Below are positions 17,766 to 26,743 of a DNA stretch of 64,000 nt, one piece after another. The DNA is taken from contig NZ_CP030060.1 in NCBI RefSeq assembly GCF_015291745.1, positions 372,001 to 436,000 on the forward strand, written 5' to 3'. The notes under the pieces were generated by a model. The model was not told the DNA's origin. It searched no databases and saw only the letters and a program-made list of their open reading frames with translations. A program made the translations under genes and the position numbers. Position 1 is the stretch's first letter. Each line of letters opens with the position of its first letter. Source of the stretch: Bradyrhizobium sp. CCBAU 53351. GTDB lineage: Bacteria > Pseudomonadota > Alphaproteobacteria > Rhizobiales > Xanthobacteraceae.

Positions 17766-18081
17766 TTCTAATTCGATTGAGTGATCGCGTCGAACATGGA
17801 GGAAATCCGGTTCGAGAGTTTGGAGGCGAGCATGATCATGTGGGATTATGTCGGAGCGCTTAGGCCTGCATCTATGCGCCGCAGAAGCTGTTCTGAAACT
17901 GAGCGCGGAGTTGCAACATGATGGCATCATACCGCTATGGAATTAGCGACTATCCGTGCGCTTGATACAACCGCCATCCCATTCAGGTTGTGGCCATTGC
18001 GGCTCGCCGGCGCTAATAAGGCTCGATGTGAACCATTGCGGGTTCGGGCAAATACATCACGGAATCCGACCAGGCCGTCCC

Positions 18082-19341
18082 TCATGGAAATAGACCTCGC
18101 GTATTCTTGGCGCCCCGCACCCGCTCGACGCCTATGGCCATGGCCGCCGTGCGATTGAACACCTTGTCGCGGCTCGCCCTCGCCACCATCCGATCGAACG
18201 CTCGATCGAGAATCTGGTATTCGCGTCGTACTACTTCCTCCTCTTCCCAGAAGAGTTGTTGCAGATCCTGCACCCATTCGAAATAGCTCACCACTACCCC
18301 GCCGGAATTGCACAGAATATCCGGGATCAGGAAGATCTCATTCTGTCGCTGCGTAAGAACCAGATCGGCTTCCGGTGTCGTCGGCCCATTGGCCCCTTCA
18401 GCGACAATACGGCAACGCAGCTTCGTGGCGACAGCAGCGTCGATGACCCGCTCCATCGCGGCTGGCACAAGAACATCACAAGACAGCGTGAGGACTTCCT
18501 GCGGATCGAAGGCTAGTTCACTCGAATACCCCGAGAGACTGCCATGTGTTGCCGCATGTACCACGAGTTCTGGAATGTTGAGGCCGGAAGCGCAGTAGAG
18601 CGCGCCGGTGTGGTCGCTGACGGCGATCACTTTAACGCCCATATGGTGAAGCTCAAGTGCGGCGATCGAGCCGACATTTCCGAAGCCCTGCACAGCAGCC
18701 GTTGCATGGTTCAGATTGATGCCCTGTTCGTTCATCACGCGGCGCGTCAGATGCGCGACGCCCCGCCCTGTCGCCTCGCGGCGTCCCAATGTCCCTCCGG
18801 CGCTGACCGGTTTACCGGTAACGATCTCCGTCACGGTCCGGCCCTGATACATCGAATAGGTGTCCATAAACCACGCCATCACCTGCTCGTTGGTCCCCAT
18901 ATCGGGGGCCATGACATCAGTGTGAGGGCCAACGAAGGGGATCATCTCCTGCATGTAGCGGCGTGATAATGCCTCTAGTTCGCGCCTTGATAGATTCGAT
19001 GGATCGACGCTGATGCCGCCCTTGGCGCCACCATAGGGCAAGCCGGTTAGGGCGCACTTCCAACTCATCCAGATCGCAAGCGCAGCAACCTCGCCGAGGT
19101 CCACACTAGCCGCGAAGCGCGTGCCGCCTTTCGTAGGTCCTAGCGTGAGGTGATGCTGAACTCGATACCCTTCAAAAACCGCCGTCGTGCCGTCGTCTCG
19201 ATGAATAGGACAAGATACAGTGATCGCGCGCTTTGGTATTAACAAGCGCGCCCTCGCGTCCTGCGGCACAGACAGGTGATCAGCGATCACTTCGAACTGT
19301 TGTACGGCCATGTCAAAGACAGGTCCACTGTATGTGGTCAC
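18082..19341 (-). CDS. Glu/Leu/Phe/Val-type glutamate dehydrogenase
   Basis: The 419-residue protein has the ELFV dehydrogenase pattern: HHLTLGPTKGGTRF, LPYGGAKGGISVDP with the catalytic Lys, PDMGTNEQVMAW and the nucleotide site AAVQGFGNVGSIAAL. It would convert glutamate to 2-oxoglutarate and ammonium, or the reverse. I chose the GTG at 19341 because GGAG lies five bases upstream and the length then matches the family; a TTG at 19428 would add an unconserved tail. It probably handles nitrogen released by this catabolic block. Confidence 0.86.
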   Translation of the reverse strand: MTTYSGPVFDMAVQQFEVIADHLSVPQDARARLLIPKRAITVSCPIHRDDGTTAVFEGYRVQHHLTLGPTKGGTRFAASVDLGEVAALAIWMSWKCALTGLPYGGAKGGISVDPSNLSRRELEALSRRYMQEMIPFVGPHTDVMAPDMGTNEQVMAWFMDTYSMYQGRTVTEIVTGKPVSAGGTLGRREATGRGVAHLTRRVMNEQGINLNHATAAVQGFGNVGSIAALELHHMGVKVIAVSDHTGALYCASGLNIPELVVHAATHGSLSGYSSELAFDPQEVLTLSCDVLVPAAMERVIDAAVATKLRCRIVAEGANGPTTPEADLVLTQRQNEIFLIPDILCNSGGVVVSYFEWVQDLQQLFWEEEEVVRREYQILDRAFDRMVARASRDKVFNRTAAMAIGVERVRGAKNTRGLFP

Positions 19342-19584
19342 GTTTGCTCCATTGTACTCGATCGAAACCGGATCGGACGGCGGATAGCTACCATTCGAAG
19401 TATTCCCGCCGCTGTAAGAGGCAAGCAAGCCCCTTCAGCGAGGTCGTTATGCTGAATTTCAACGAGATTCGATGAGCTGAGCGCTCAAGGTAGGTCGAAA
19501 TGCCCTTGGACGGATGCCTTGCGGAAAACAACGTTCCCTTGCTTTTAGACACCTGCTGTCGCTGGATAGGGAAAACAACAAGCA

Positions 19585-20856
19585 CTACACGAGAGCGGAG
19601 ACATCAATTGTGTACATTCGCCTCCGTCTCTCGTGATAGGAGTCGATGCAAACGCACTTCCCATCGCGGCTCCACCTTGGGTGAAGATCACACCGGTTCT
19701 CTTTAGCCAGAGTTGGATCAGTATAAAAGCTTCCGAGGTCGAGCCGGACTTCATTGTTGGCATCGAAAAGGAAGAGATCACGCAGGTTGGTCTCGGAATG
19801 CGGATACGTATCGCTCAAAAGCCAGCGCATATTCACAGGTGAATAGGACATGTGTCCGTTCTCTCTTAGGAGGCCGTCGCCAATAGTCTGGACTAAGCCA
19901 TTGTGCGCGTCTTGGTAAACCTGATAGTTTATACGTCCGGCGTGAGGTCCCCAGACGACGATGCTGCTATCATCCCGCCATAACGGGTGAGAGATCTGGT
20001 ATTCGGACTTTTCGTAGTCGTAGGTACCTACGGCCTTTGAATCGAACCGCCGAGCCAGCTGCGGCAATGGATGATCAGAGCATTCAAGGAGACGTAAGTT
20101 GCTTCCATCCGGATCCATTGTGATCAAGCGATGCAAGAAGCAGGTCTCGTCTTCAACACGCTCTGTCCATCGGTGAAGGAAGAGCACACGTGTTGATGAC
20201 GGATTTATCTCAATATGGCTCACCCAATGAATTGCCTTATCCATGGATGGCTTATGAGCAAGCTCGTAAAGTTGGCGGTAACTGACAACGAGTGTCGAGT
20301 CGCCGCTTGCAATGTCGAGGCGCCAAATGCCATCATCGTCCGGTGCATTATCCAGTGGAAGCCGTCCCGCGAGTGCGCAGTAGCCGATCGTCTCATGCGT
20401 TTTGTAGAGACGTCGATAGTCAATGCACATCGCGAATTTGCTGTTCGCGGCTACGACGTAAATCGGGATATTGAGATCGCGAGTGCGCCCCGTATCCACG
20501 TCGGTAATCCGCGCACCGATGTTGGGATACGGGCCACCCGCGTCGTGCGACGTACGAATATTGTAGATTATGTTACGGCCAGGCATGCCGGTGAGCCATT
20601 GTAGTTGGCTCCCCATTTGCCAGTTCCAGGCTTGGGTTCGATCAACCAGCCGAAACTCACGCGCTTCATCAAAATAACCGACATTGCAGCCGCTATTTCT
20701 GCCAATGCGGAAGTTAGGTTCATCGACTTGGTGGCCTAGGATAAGGCGACCCTGCCCGTCCCACGGCGTCTTATTATAGTAACCAAAAAAGAAGTTGTAA
20801 TCCTGACCACCAAGTCGTGTGATGCTGACTCTTTCGTTGATAGTTGAAGGGGACAT
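19585..20856 (-). CDS. Beta-propeller protein, oligogalacturonate-lyase-like fold, function unknown
   Basis: This 423-residue protein shows repeated propeller-blade signatures (GIWRLDIASGD, HRLITMDPDGSNLRLL, DLFLFDANN, HPRWSRDGKCVCIDS) of the WD40/TolB-like type. The overall pattern, with a central HWVSHIEINPSSTRVLFLHR, recalls oligogalacturonate lyase-like propellers, which use His and Gln metal ligands. No signal peptide is evident, so it is cytoplasmic. GAGGAG precedes the ATG at 20856. It is enclosed by semialdehyde dehydrogenase and glutamate dehydrogenase genes. I cannot assign a reaction. Confidence 0.6.
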   Translation of the reverse strand: MSPSTINERVSITRLGGQDYNFFFGYYNKTPWDGQGRLILGHQVDEPNFRIGRNSGCNVGYFDEAREFRLVDRTQAWNWQMGSQLQWLTGMPGRNIIYNIRTSHDAGGPYPNIGARITDVDTGRTRDLNIPIYVVAANSKFAMCIDYRRLYKTHETIGYCALAGRLPLDNAPDDDGIWRLDIASGDSTLVVSYRQLYELAHKPSMDKAIHWVSHIEINPSSTRVLFLHRWTERVEDETCFLHRLITMDPDGSNLRLLECSDHPLPQLARRFDSKAVGTYDYEKSEYQISHPLWRDDSSIVVWGPHAGRINYQVYQDAHNGLVQTIGDGLLRENGHMSYSPVNMRWLLSDTYPHSETNLRDLFLFDANNEVRLDLGSFYTDPTLAKENRCDLHPRWSRDGKCVCIDSYHERRRRMYTIDVSALV

Positions 20857-20903
20857 TGCTCCTCACAGAGTCGTCGTGGTCGATTGCCCAAATGGCATGA
20901 CGC

Positions 20904-22340
20904 CTAGTAGGCCTTATTGGTGATGAATCTGGTATTGAGATAGCCTTCAGTTGATTCTAGGCCACCCTCGGAACCGTACCCAGACTCTTTGACGCCGCCA
21001 AAGGGCGTTTCCGGCAAGGCAAGGCCCAGGTGGTTGATGCTGAGCATACCGACCTCAAGATTCTCCGCCAGGAACTGAGCGTTCGCCGATGATTCCGTGA
21101 AGGCATATCCGGCGAGCCCGAAGGGCAATCGGTTAGCCTCTGCAACAGCTTCATTTGGATTGTCAAAGCCGCTAATGAGCGCGATTGGGCAGAATGGCTC
21201 ATCGTTCATGACTCGCATCGATGGATCGACATTCGCAAGTACTGTTGGCTGCCTGAATGTTCCGCGAGTAAATAAGCTCTCGCCGCCGCACATGAGCTTT
21301 GCGCCTCGCTGCCTCGCGTCGTCCACAAATTGATCGAAGAGTTTCCCTCTGCGTTCGTTCGCGAGGGGGCCCATCTGCGTTGTCGCATCCAGACCGTTGC
21401 CAACGACAAGCGATTGTGTCTTTTCAACAAAAGCTGCGACGAACTCATGATAAACATCGTTGTGTACCATAAACCGCGTCGGCGCGGCGCAGGTTTGACC
21501 GGCGTTGCGATACTTGCCTGAAACGAGCAGCGCCGCGGCTGAGGATATGTCGGCGTCTTTGAAGACAATCGCCGGCCCATGCCCGCCGAGTTCCATCGTC
21601 GTCCTCTTCATCTGCTCGCCCGAGAGCGCAGCTAGATGTTTTCCAACCGGAACAGAGCCGGTGAAGGAGATCTTCCGAATCGCCGGGTGGGCAATCAGGT
21701 GCCGCGATATTTCATCGGGAGTGCCGTATGCGAGCTGGACAACACCTGTTGGAATGCCAGCATCGACAAGTGACGTGATGATTGCCGCGGCAGATCGTGG
21801 CACCTCTTCCGAGGCCTTGACGATCACGGAGCATCCGGCAGCCAACGCTGGAGCAAGCTTCTTCGCGACTTGGCTCGCGGGGAAATTCCACGGGGTGAAC
21901 GCAGCAACCGGGCCTACTGGAGCACGTACGACATATTGCGCAACGCCTGCTGCACGCGACGGTATCACGCGCCCATAGAGCCGCCTTCCCTCTTCAGCAG
22001 CCCATTCGAAGGCATCGGCGCAACTCGCGATCTCCGCTCGCGCTTCCAAAAGAGGCTTACCTTGCTCCAAGGTGAGAACATGGGCGATGGACTCTAGTCG
22101 ATCGCGGAGCAGGCCAGCTGCCTTACGTAGCGTAACTCCGCGTTCCACCGCGGGCGTTCTCCGCCAAACATGGAACGCCTTCTCGGCGGACGCAGCTGCA
22201 CGGTCGAGATCGGCCACCGTCGCCTTAGCGACGTGACCGATCTCCTCGTCAGTTGCTGGATTAAAGATCGGGATCGTTTGCTTCTCAGAGCCGGAGCACC
22301 ATTCTCCGTCAATAAAGAGGAGCGTATTCTCATATTTCAT
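20904..22340 (-). CDS. NAD(P)-dependent succinate-semialdehyde dehydrogenase family
   Basis: The 478-residue aldehyde dehydrogenase has the catalytic Glu in MELGGHGP (about residue 250), the catalytic Cys in NAGQTCAAPTRF (about 284), FTPWNFP and FTGSVPVG, all typical of the GabD-like branch. It oxidises a semialdehyde to a carboxylate. The start at 22340 is preceded by GGGGAA four bases upstream; a frame to 22358 adds six residues. It lies just after a flavin reductase gene and before the beta-propeller gene, consistent with oxidation of a ring-cleavage aldehyde. The exact substrate is inferred. Confidence 0.88.
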   Translation of the reverse strand: MKYENTLLFIDGEWCSGSEKQTIPIFNPATDEEIGHVAKATVADLDRAAASAEKAFHVWRRTPAVERGVTLRKAAGLLRDRLESIAHVLTLEQGKPLLEARAEIASCADAFEWAAEEGRRLYGRVIPSRAAGVAQYVVRAPVGPVAAFTPWNFPASQVAKKLAPALAAGCSVIVKASEEVPRSAAAIITSLVDAGIPTGVVQLAYGTPDEISRHLIAHPAIRKISFTGSVPVGKHLAALSGEQMKRTTMELGGHGPAIVFKDADISSAAALLVSGKYRNAGQTCAAPTRFMVHNDVYHEFVAAFVEKTQSLVVGNGLDATTQMGPLANERRGKLFDQFVDDARQRGAKLMCGGESLFTRGTFRQPTVLANVDPSMRVMNDEPFCPIALISGFDNPNEAVAEANRLPFGLAGYAFTESSANAQFLAENLEVGMLSINHLGLALPETPFGGVKESGYGSEGGLESTEGYLNTRFITNKAY

Positions 22341-22354
22341 GTGTTCCCCGCAAG

Positions 22355-22849
22355 TCATCCGTTATTAAAGCGTCCATTCAAATAGACCAGCGGAGACGCA
22401 TCGTGGAGACCGATCTCGATGACATCGCCAACGATTATGACGTGATCGCCGCCATCAAAGCTGCTGTTCAGGTGACAGATAATATATGAGGCGACGTCCT
22501 GGATAATTGGTAATCGATTTAGACCTTCTCGATAGGAAATCGCCGAAAACTTATCTGTCCCCTTCTTTGCAAACGTCATCGCAATGCGCTCTTGGGATGA
22601 GGAGAGCATGTTGATGCAAAACCACCCTGTCGAAGTGATGGCGGGGAGCGAGTTCGACTTTCTGTCGATGCATATCAGGTATTGCAGGGGGCTGATCGAT
22701 AGGCTGACGACGGCGCTCATCGTGGTGCCGAAAAGCGCTCCGTGACTATCGACTGCAGTTACGACGGCGATTCCAGAGGCCCACTTCCGCGACACTTCTC
22801 GAAATGTTTCGGGCGTCGCTGTGGCAATGGCGCGACCTGCATCGATCAT
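22355..22849 (-). CDS. Flavin reductase family protein
   Basis: This 164-residue single-domain flavin reductase-like protein has SRKWASGIAVVTAV, MSAVVSLSISPLQYLICIDR and the GGDHVIIVGDV segment. It would reduce FMN for a two-component monooxygenase; the natural partner is the LLM monooxygenase encoded at 31854 in the same gene block. GGAGG lies about ten bases before the ATG at 22849. Unlike the copy at 9522 it has no extra winged-helix domain. Its stop is at 22355, close to the start of the aldehyde dehydrogenase gene. Confidence 0.85.
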   Translation of the reverse strand: MIDAGRAIATATPETFREVSRKWASGIAVVTAVDSHGALFGTTMSAVVSLSISPLQYLICIDRKSNSLPAITSTGWFCINMLSSSQERIAMTFAKKGTDKFSAISYREGLNRLPIIQDVASYIICHLNSSFDGGDHVIIVGDVIEIGLHDASPLVYLNGRFNNG

Positions 22850-23295
22850 CTAATGGACCCTCCTTTGAGGTACCAGCGAAAGCATGATAGCGGTGGCGAA
22901 GGACGGCCCCGTCCACAGCGAACAAAGACGTATCATTGCCATTGGCCTTCATCCAATTGAGATACTGAAGGCATGTATTCGGATCAGGCATAGTTGCACC
23001 AAACTCGCATGTTCCGCGCGCGGCGCGCAGCGCGCTGATTGCCATTGACCGTTGATTATACTCCTACCAACGCCACTCATCCGTGGTCACGGGCGCCTCA
23101 AATGCCAGCTGTGTTAGGCAGCCCGGTGGTCTCCAACGGTCACGATGACCAGGCGACGATGCTTCGGAGTCCCCTACGCAGAATCCGTTCATCCTCGAGC
23201 CAAGCCGCTCTCAAACCGCGACGGTAGCCATTCACTCCTCAGAAAAAAGGAGCGCCGACCTCTGAGGCTGGCGGCCGAGTTCGGGAGGGACGCAC
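22850..23295. other. Intergenic flank of the IS66 insertion
   Basis: About 450 bases between the flavin reductase start and the left target duplication of the IS66 element. No gene is recognised. It carries the upstream region of the flavin reductase operon. A plus-strand frame from 23145 stays open through the target site and is continued on the other side of the insertion (see findings). Confidence 0.4.
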
Positions 23296-23303
23296 AGAAG
23301 GGC
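23296..23303. repeat. 8-bp target-site duplication, left copy
   Basis: AGAAGGGC immediately precedes the left end of the IS66-type element and is repeated exactly at 26478-26485. Eight base pairs is the normal duplication length for IS66. Confidence 0.9.
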
Positions 23304-23322
23304 GTAACCGGTATGAGCTCCC
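23304..23322. repeat. IS66 left terminal inverted repeat
   Basis: GTAACCGGTATGAGCTCCC at the left end matches the reverse complement of 26459-26477 at 17 of 19 positions; the mismatches are both T/C. The repeat begins with the GTAA typical of IS66 ends. Confidence 0.88.
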
Positions 23323-23335
23323 ACGTCTGCAGTGA

Positions 23336-23962
23336 TCAGCCTGTGCGAGCGTAGCGGGTCGGCATCCAGTACTGACGCATGGCCTCGACGACGTCCGGAA
23401 TGTCGGCATGGGCGTTGCGCAGGAATTCCTCGGTCTCGCGGCCTTTCCTTGGTGGTCCAAGCAGTGGACGCCCTTGATCGTCGACGCAATGCAGCAGGAT
23501 GGGCAGGAGCAAGCCGTGGTGTATGTTGCTGACGTCGAGCAGTGGGCCCCAGGCTGATAGTCGCAACCGCATGGCGGCATGGAATCCCTGACACCACGGC
23601 CGCGCATCAACGTCGCCATTCGGCTTGCGGCCATGGACCGGTGCGAACCGATGTGGTGCGGTGGAAAGAACATTACTGATGTCGTTGTGGCGCAGCGCGA
23701 CGGCCGAAATCGCGGCGAACTCCGGCGTGCCGCCATGGTTGAATGCGTCGGCGTCGATGGCGAGCAGCGGACAGATCCAGTCGAGCGGACTCATCGACAC
23801 CGGCCCGGCCACGATCGCGGCGACATAGCCGTCGAGCATGGGAAGACTGGTGGCGACGGGATGCTGCTCGGCACGAGCCTGTAGCCAAGGCTCAAGTTCG
23901 TCGAGCGGCATCGCGGCTGCCGCCATCGATGATGAAGATGATGAACGGCGGCGGCGGGTCAT
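23336..23962 (-). CDS. YecA/UPF0149 family passenger protein of the IS66 element
   Basis: The 208-residue protein resembles the YecA/UPF0149 family: LDGYVAAIVAGPVSMSPLDW near the start and a conserved Trp-rich middle (DARPWCQGFHAAMRLRLSAW). No zinc-binding SEC-C tail is visible. Its ATG overlaps the tnpC stop (ATGA), and it ends 32 bases inside the left inverted repeat, so it is part of the transposon. A poly-Ser tract follows the Arg-rich N-terminus. A role in transposition is not established; it may be a passenger or accessory gene. Confidence 0.72.
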   Translation of the reverse strand: MTRRRRSSSSSSMAAAAMPLDELEPWLQARAEQHPVATSLPMLDGYVAAIVAGPVSMSPLDWICPLLAIDADAFNHGGTPEFAAISAVALRHNDISNVLSTAPHRFAPVHGRKPNGDVDARPWCQGFHAAMRLRLSAWGPLLDVSNIHHGLLLPILLHCVDDQGRPLLGPPRKGRETEEFLRNAHADIPDVVEAMRQYWMPTRYARTG

Positions 23963-25518
23963 GCGGCCACCCGTGCGCTGAGCTCGCGGGTCGCCTTCCA
24001 GTTCCAGGGGAGAAGTTCGTGCAGCTGGTGGCTCTTGGTCTGACCGGAGACGATGCGCTCCAGCACATCGGCCAGATAGGCCTGCGGATCGAGTTCGTGG
24101 AGCTTTGCCGTATTGACCAGCGACGCAAGGATTGCCCAGCTCTCGGCGCCGCCCTCGCTGCCGCTGAACAATGAGTTACGGCGCCCCATCGCAATCGGGC
24201 GCATTGAACGCTCGACGGTGTTGCTGTCGACCTCGACGCGGCCATCGCGGAGAAATAGCGTCAGTCCGTCCCAGTGATTGAGCGTATAGTTGATGGCCTC
24301 CACTAGCTTCGATTGGGAGAACAGGTGGTCGAGCATCGAGGTCAGTCGCGCCTTCAGCACCTCCATCAGCGGTGCGGACCTGGTGCGGCGGGCGGCAAGC
24401 CGCTGTTCGGCGCTCAAGCCACGGATCTCGGCCTCGATGGCGTAGACCGCTTGCAGGCGCTCGATCACTTCGTGAGCGAACGGCGACTGCATCGTCTTGT
24501 ACACCTCGACGAATTTGCGTCGGGCATGCGCGAGACAAAAAGCCAGCTGGATCGCCCCGCCTTGACCGCGGGCAAGCGCTTTGTAGGCGGCATAGCCATC
24601 CACCTGCAGAATGCCGGAGAAGCCGGCCAATTGCCCGGCGATCTCCTCGGTGCCGCGGCCATCCGCAAACACATAGGCGACCGCCGGCGGCGATGGGCCA
24701 CCCCATGGGCGATCATCCATCGCATGCGCCCAGAACTGGCAGATACGAGTGCGATGTCGTCCGGGATCGAGCACCGGCATCGGCGTCTCGTCGCAGAACA
24801 GCCGCGGCGAAGCCTGGATCGTCCGCAGCTGAAGCTCATAAAGACTCTTAAGCCACCATGCCGCACGCTTCACCCAGCCGGCGAGCGTCGCGCGGTCGAG
24901 ATGAAGGCCCTGACCGGCCAGGATCTGCACCTGGCGGTACAGCGGCAGATACCAGGCGAACTTCGAGATCACCACGTGAGCCACGAGTGCCGTCGATGCC
25001 ATGCCGCTGTCGATCAGACGCGGCAGCACCTTCGCCTGCACCACGCCGTCGGTGCAGCCGCGGCAGGCGTATTTGGGACGAATCGTGCGCAGTACCCGCA
25101 GGATCGCCGGGATCACGTCCAGTACCTCGCTCACATCCTCGCCGATCCGGTGCAGAAGGCCCTGGCAGCACGGGCACGCTGTCGTGTCTGGCTCGAGCAC
25201 CTGCTCGCAGCGAGGCAAATGCTTGGGTAGCGCGCCGATGTTGCGCCTCGCCTTCTTGCGCGGCTTCCCAGCCGGCTTCGTCGCAGGCAAATCGTCGTTG
25301 GCTGGCGCAGGTGATGTGACGCCAGTCGCGAGATCGTCCAGTTCGAGCGCGAGCTGCTCGGCCACGATCGCCGCCAGCCGCTCTGAGCGCTTGCCGAAGA
25401 TCATCTCCTTCAGCGTCTGCATCGCCACACGTAGCTTCTCGTTCTCGGCGTCAAGCGCGAGCACCATCTCGGCCAGAGCCGCTGCATCGGTCGGAAGAGC
25501 TTCGGGACGAATCGCCAT
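23959..25518 (-). CDS. tnpC: IS66 transposase TnpC
   Basis: This protein of about 519 residues is a typical IS66 DDE transposase. An N-terminal leucine-rich segment (LDAENEKLRVAMQTLKEMIFGKR) is followed by a zinc-finger-like CPCCQGLLHRIG region, an RLFCDETPMPVLDPG segment with the first acidic residues, LQVDGYAAYKAL with the next Asp, and the C-terminal NTVERSMRPIAMGRRNSLF with the Glu. The ATG at 25518 is chosen because the family N-terminus (MAIRPEALPTD) starts there; the frame continues to 25620 but overlaps tnpB. Confidence 0.93.
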   Translation of the reverse strand: MAIRPEALPTDAAALAEMVLALDAENEKLRVAMQTLKEMIFGKRSERLAAIVAEQLALELDDLATGVTSPAPANDDLPATKPAGKPRKKARRNIGALPKHLPRCEQVLEPDTTACPCCQGLLHRIGEDVSEVLDVIPAILRVLRTIRPKYACRGCTDGVVQAKVLPRLIDSGMASTALVAHVVISKFAWYLPLYRQVQILAGQGLHLDRATLAGWVKRAAWWLKSLYELQLRTIQASPRLFCDETPMPVLDPGRHRTRICQFWAHAMDDRPWGGPSPPAVAYVFADGRGTEEIAGQLAGFSGILQVDGYAAYKALARGQGGAIQLAFCLAHARRKFVEVYKTMQSPFAHEVIERLQAVYAIEAEIRGLSAEQRLAARRTRSAPLMEVLKARLTSMLDHLFSQSKLVEAINYTLNHWDGLTLFLRDGRVEVDSNTVERSMRPIAMGRRNSLFSGSEGGAESWAILASLVNTAKLHELDPQAYLADVLERIVSGQTKSHQLHELLPWNWKATRELSARVAA

Positions 25519-25568
25519 GATCGAACGATATATCCGCCCATCACAGGCTCCAGCAAAATCTTCGCCTC

Positions 25569-25923
25569 TCAGCCGACAACGGCCGGCTGCTTCACAGGCT
25601 TGTGTGAAACACGCGTCCACTCAAGTCCGTCGAGCAGCATCGCGAGTTGTGTCGCACTCAGATGCACCACGCCGTCGCGGACCGGCGGCCAGGTGAAGTG
25701 TCCCTGGTGCAGCCACTTCGTCACCAGCACCATGCCGCTACCATCCCATGCCAGAAGCTTCACTCTGTCCGCGCGCTTGCTGCGGAACACGAAGATGTCG
25801 CCGCAATACGAGGTTCGCGTGCAACGCTTCGCTCACCAGCGCCGACAGCGTGTGCACCGACTTGCGAAAGTCGACTGGCTGTGCCGCCAGCACCACCTTG
25901 AGGTCAGACCGTAATGCAATCAA
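25569..25923 (-). pseudogene. tnpB: IS66 accessory protein TnpB, one-base frameshift
   Basis: The N-terminal part (from the ATG at 25923) reads MIALRSDLKVVLAAQPVDFR through VSEALHAN, and the C-terminal part is in another frame (FRSKRADRVKLLAWDGSGMV to the stop at 25569). In intact homologues the join reads HANPYCGDIFVFRSK. Here one extra T after GCGAACC (near 25810) shifts the frame. Restoring it would give about 117 residues, normal for TnpB. Unless the change is a sequencing error or the frame is corrected in translation, this copy lacks functional TnpB. Confidence 0.85.
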
Positions 25924-26393
25924 CGGATGCCCCGAAGCGCCGATAGCACTGTCGAAAGCGTCGCCAGCTCCACTCCGGGCTCGACCCGGATGCGTGCCCC
26001 GCCCAGCTCGATCTCGATCATTCCGCCAAGCTTGCCTGGAGCCGATGCCATCTGCGGCGGCACCTTATGCGCGCACGCTAACCGGTCCGACTCGTCTGCC
26101 GTCGCCGGACCGCTCTCGGAAGCGATCCGGACCGGCACGAAGCCTGGCGCCTGAAAGCTCACTGCCGTCGCGAACTTGCGCCGCCACACCGTCAGCAACC
26201 CACGGACAACGCCATGGCGCCGAGCGACCTCGGAAATATTGGCCCCTTCCTCGAAGCTCTCGGCCACGATCCGAGCCTTCTCTTCAGCCGTCCAGCGCCG
26301 TCGTCGACGCTGCCCTGTGATCACCTCGATCCGACGATAGGAGCCGCTTTCCTGCCTGGCATCAAGCCTGGCTTCATGCATGGCATCTGCCAT
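25920..26393 (-). CDS. tnpA: IS66 transposase TnpA
   Basis: This 157-residue protein has the helix-turn-helix of the IS66/IS3 OrfA type (RRRRWTAEEKARIVAESFEE, then ISEVARRHGVVRGLLTVWRR) and a C-terminal segment with GGARIRVEPGVELATLS. Its stop overlaps the tnpB start (ATGA). It lies 66 bases inside the right inverted repeat. TnpA is needed for full transposition in IS66 elements. Confidence 0.9.
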   Translation of the reverse strand: MADAMHEARLDARQESGSYRRIEVITGQRRRRRWTAEEKARIVAESFEEGANISEVARRHGVVRGLLTVWRRKFATAVSFQAPGFVPVRIASESGPATADESDRLACAHKVPPQMASAPGKLGGMIEIELGGARIRVEPGVELATLSTVLSALRGIR

Positions 26394-26458
26394 AGCCCAC
26401 CTCCAAAAAACAGTTCATGCCAGGCTGTATCGCAGCTCATTCGCGCGATGCCCAGGTG

Positions 26459-26477
26459 GGGGGCTCATGCCGGTTAC
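26459..26477. repeat. IS66 right terminal inverted repeat
   Basis: Read on the minus strand this is GTAACCGGCATGAGCCCCC, matching the left end at 17 of 19 positions. Confidence 0.88.
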
Positions 26478-26485
26478 AGAAGGGC
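26478..26485. repeat. 8-bp target-site duplication, right copy
   Basis: AGAAGGGC, identical to 23296-23303, directly abuts the right end of the IS66 element. Confidence 0.9.
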
Positions 26486-26743
26486 AACGGTAGAAAACCG
26501 TTCTACCGCACAACACCGCCGATCGATCGGCGGATCGTGCTCGACACCTCCTGGCTCGCGCGTTGCCGCCCGGTGGTGTCGCTAGAGCATGCATACGAAC
26601 GCGACTGAGGGGGCGAGTATGATCGTTTCCATCCGAGAGCTTGCCTCGCGCCTTGGTTGACTTCGAGATCCGAAGGCCTCCCGGCATGACATCCTGCGGC
26701 GCCACGCGACTGCCGTGACGTGACAGGCCTGCATATTAGAGCC

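Larger units (their letters stand above)
23304..26477 (-). mobile_element. IS66-family insertion sequence, about 3.17 kb
   Basis: The element carries tnpA, tnpB (frameshifted), tnpC and a small YecA-like gene, all on the minus strand. It is bounded by inverted repeats beginning GTAACCGG(T/C)ATGAGC and by a perfect 8-bp duplication (AGAAGGGC). The exact ends and duplication indicate a simple and fairly recent insertion. It separates the hydantoinase genes from the flavin reductase operon and may reduce read-through from one to the other. Confidence 0.93.

Noticed and set aside
24313..25230. Plus-strand frame opposite tnpC
   Set aside because: tnpC motifs are unambiguous on the minus strand.
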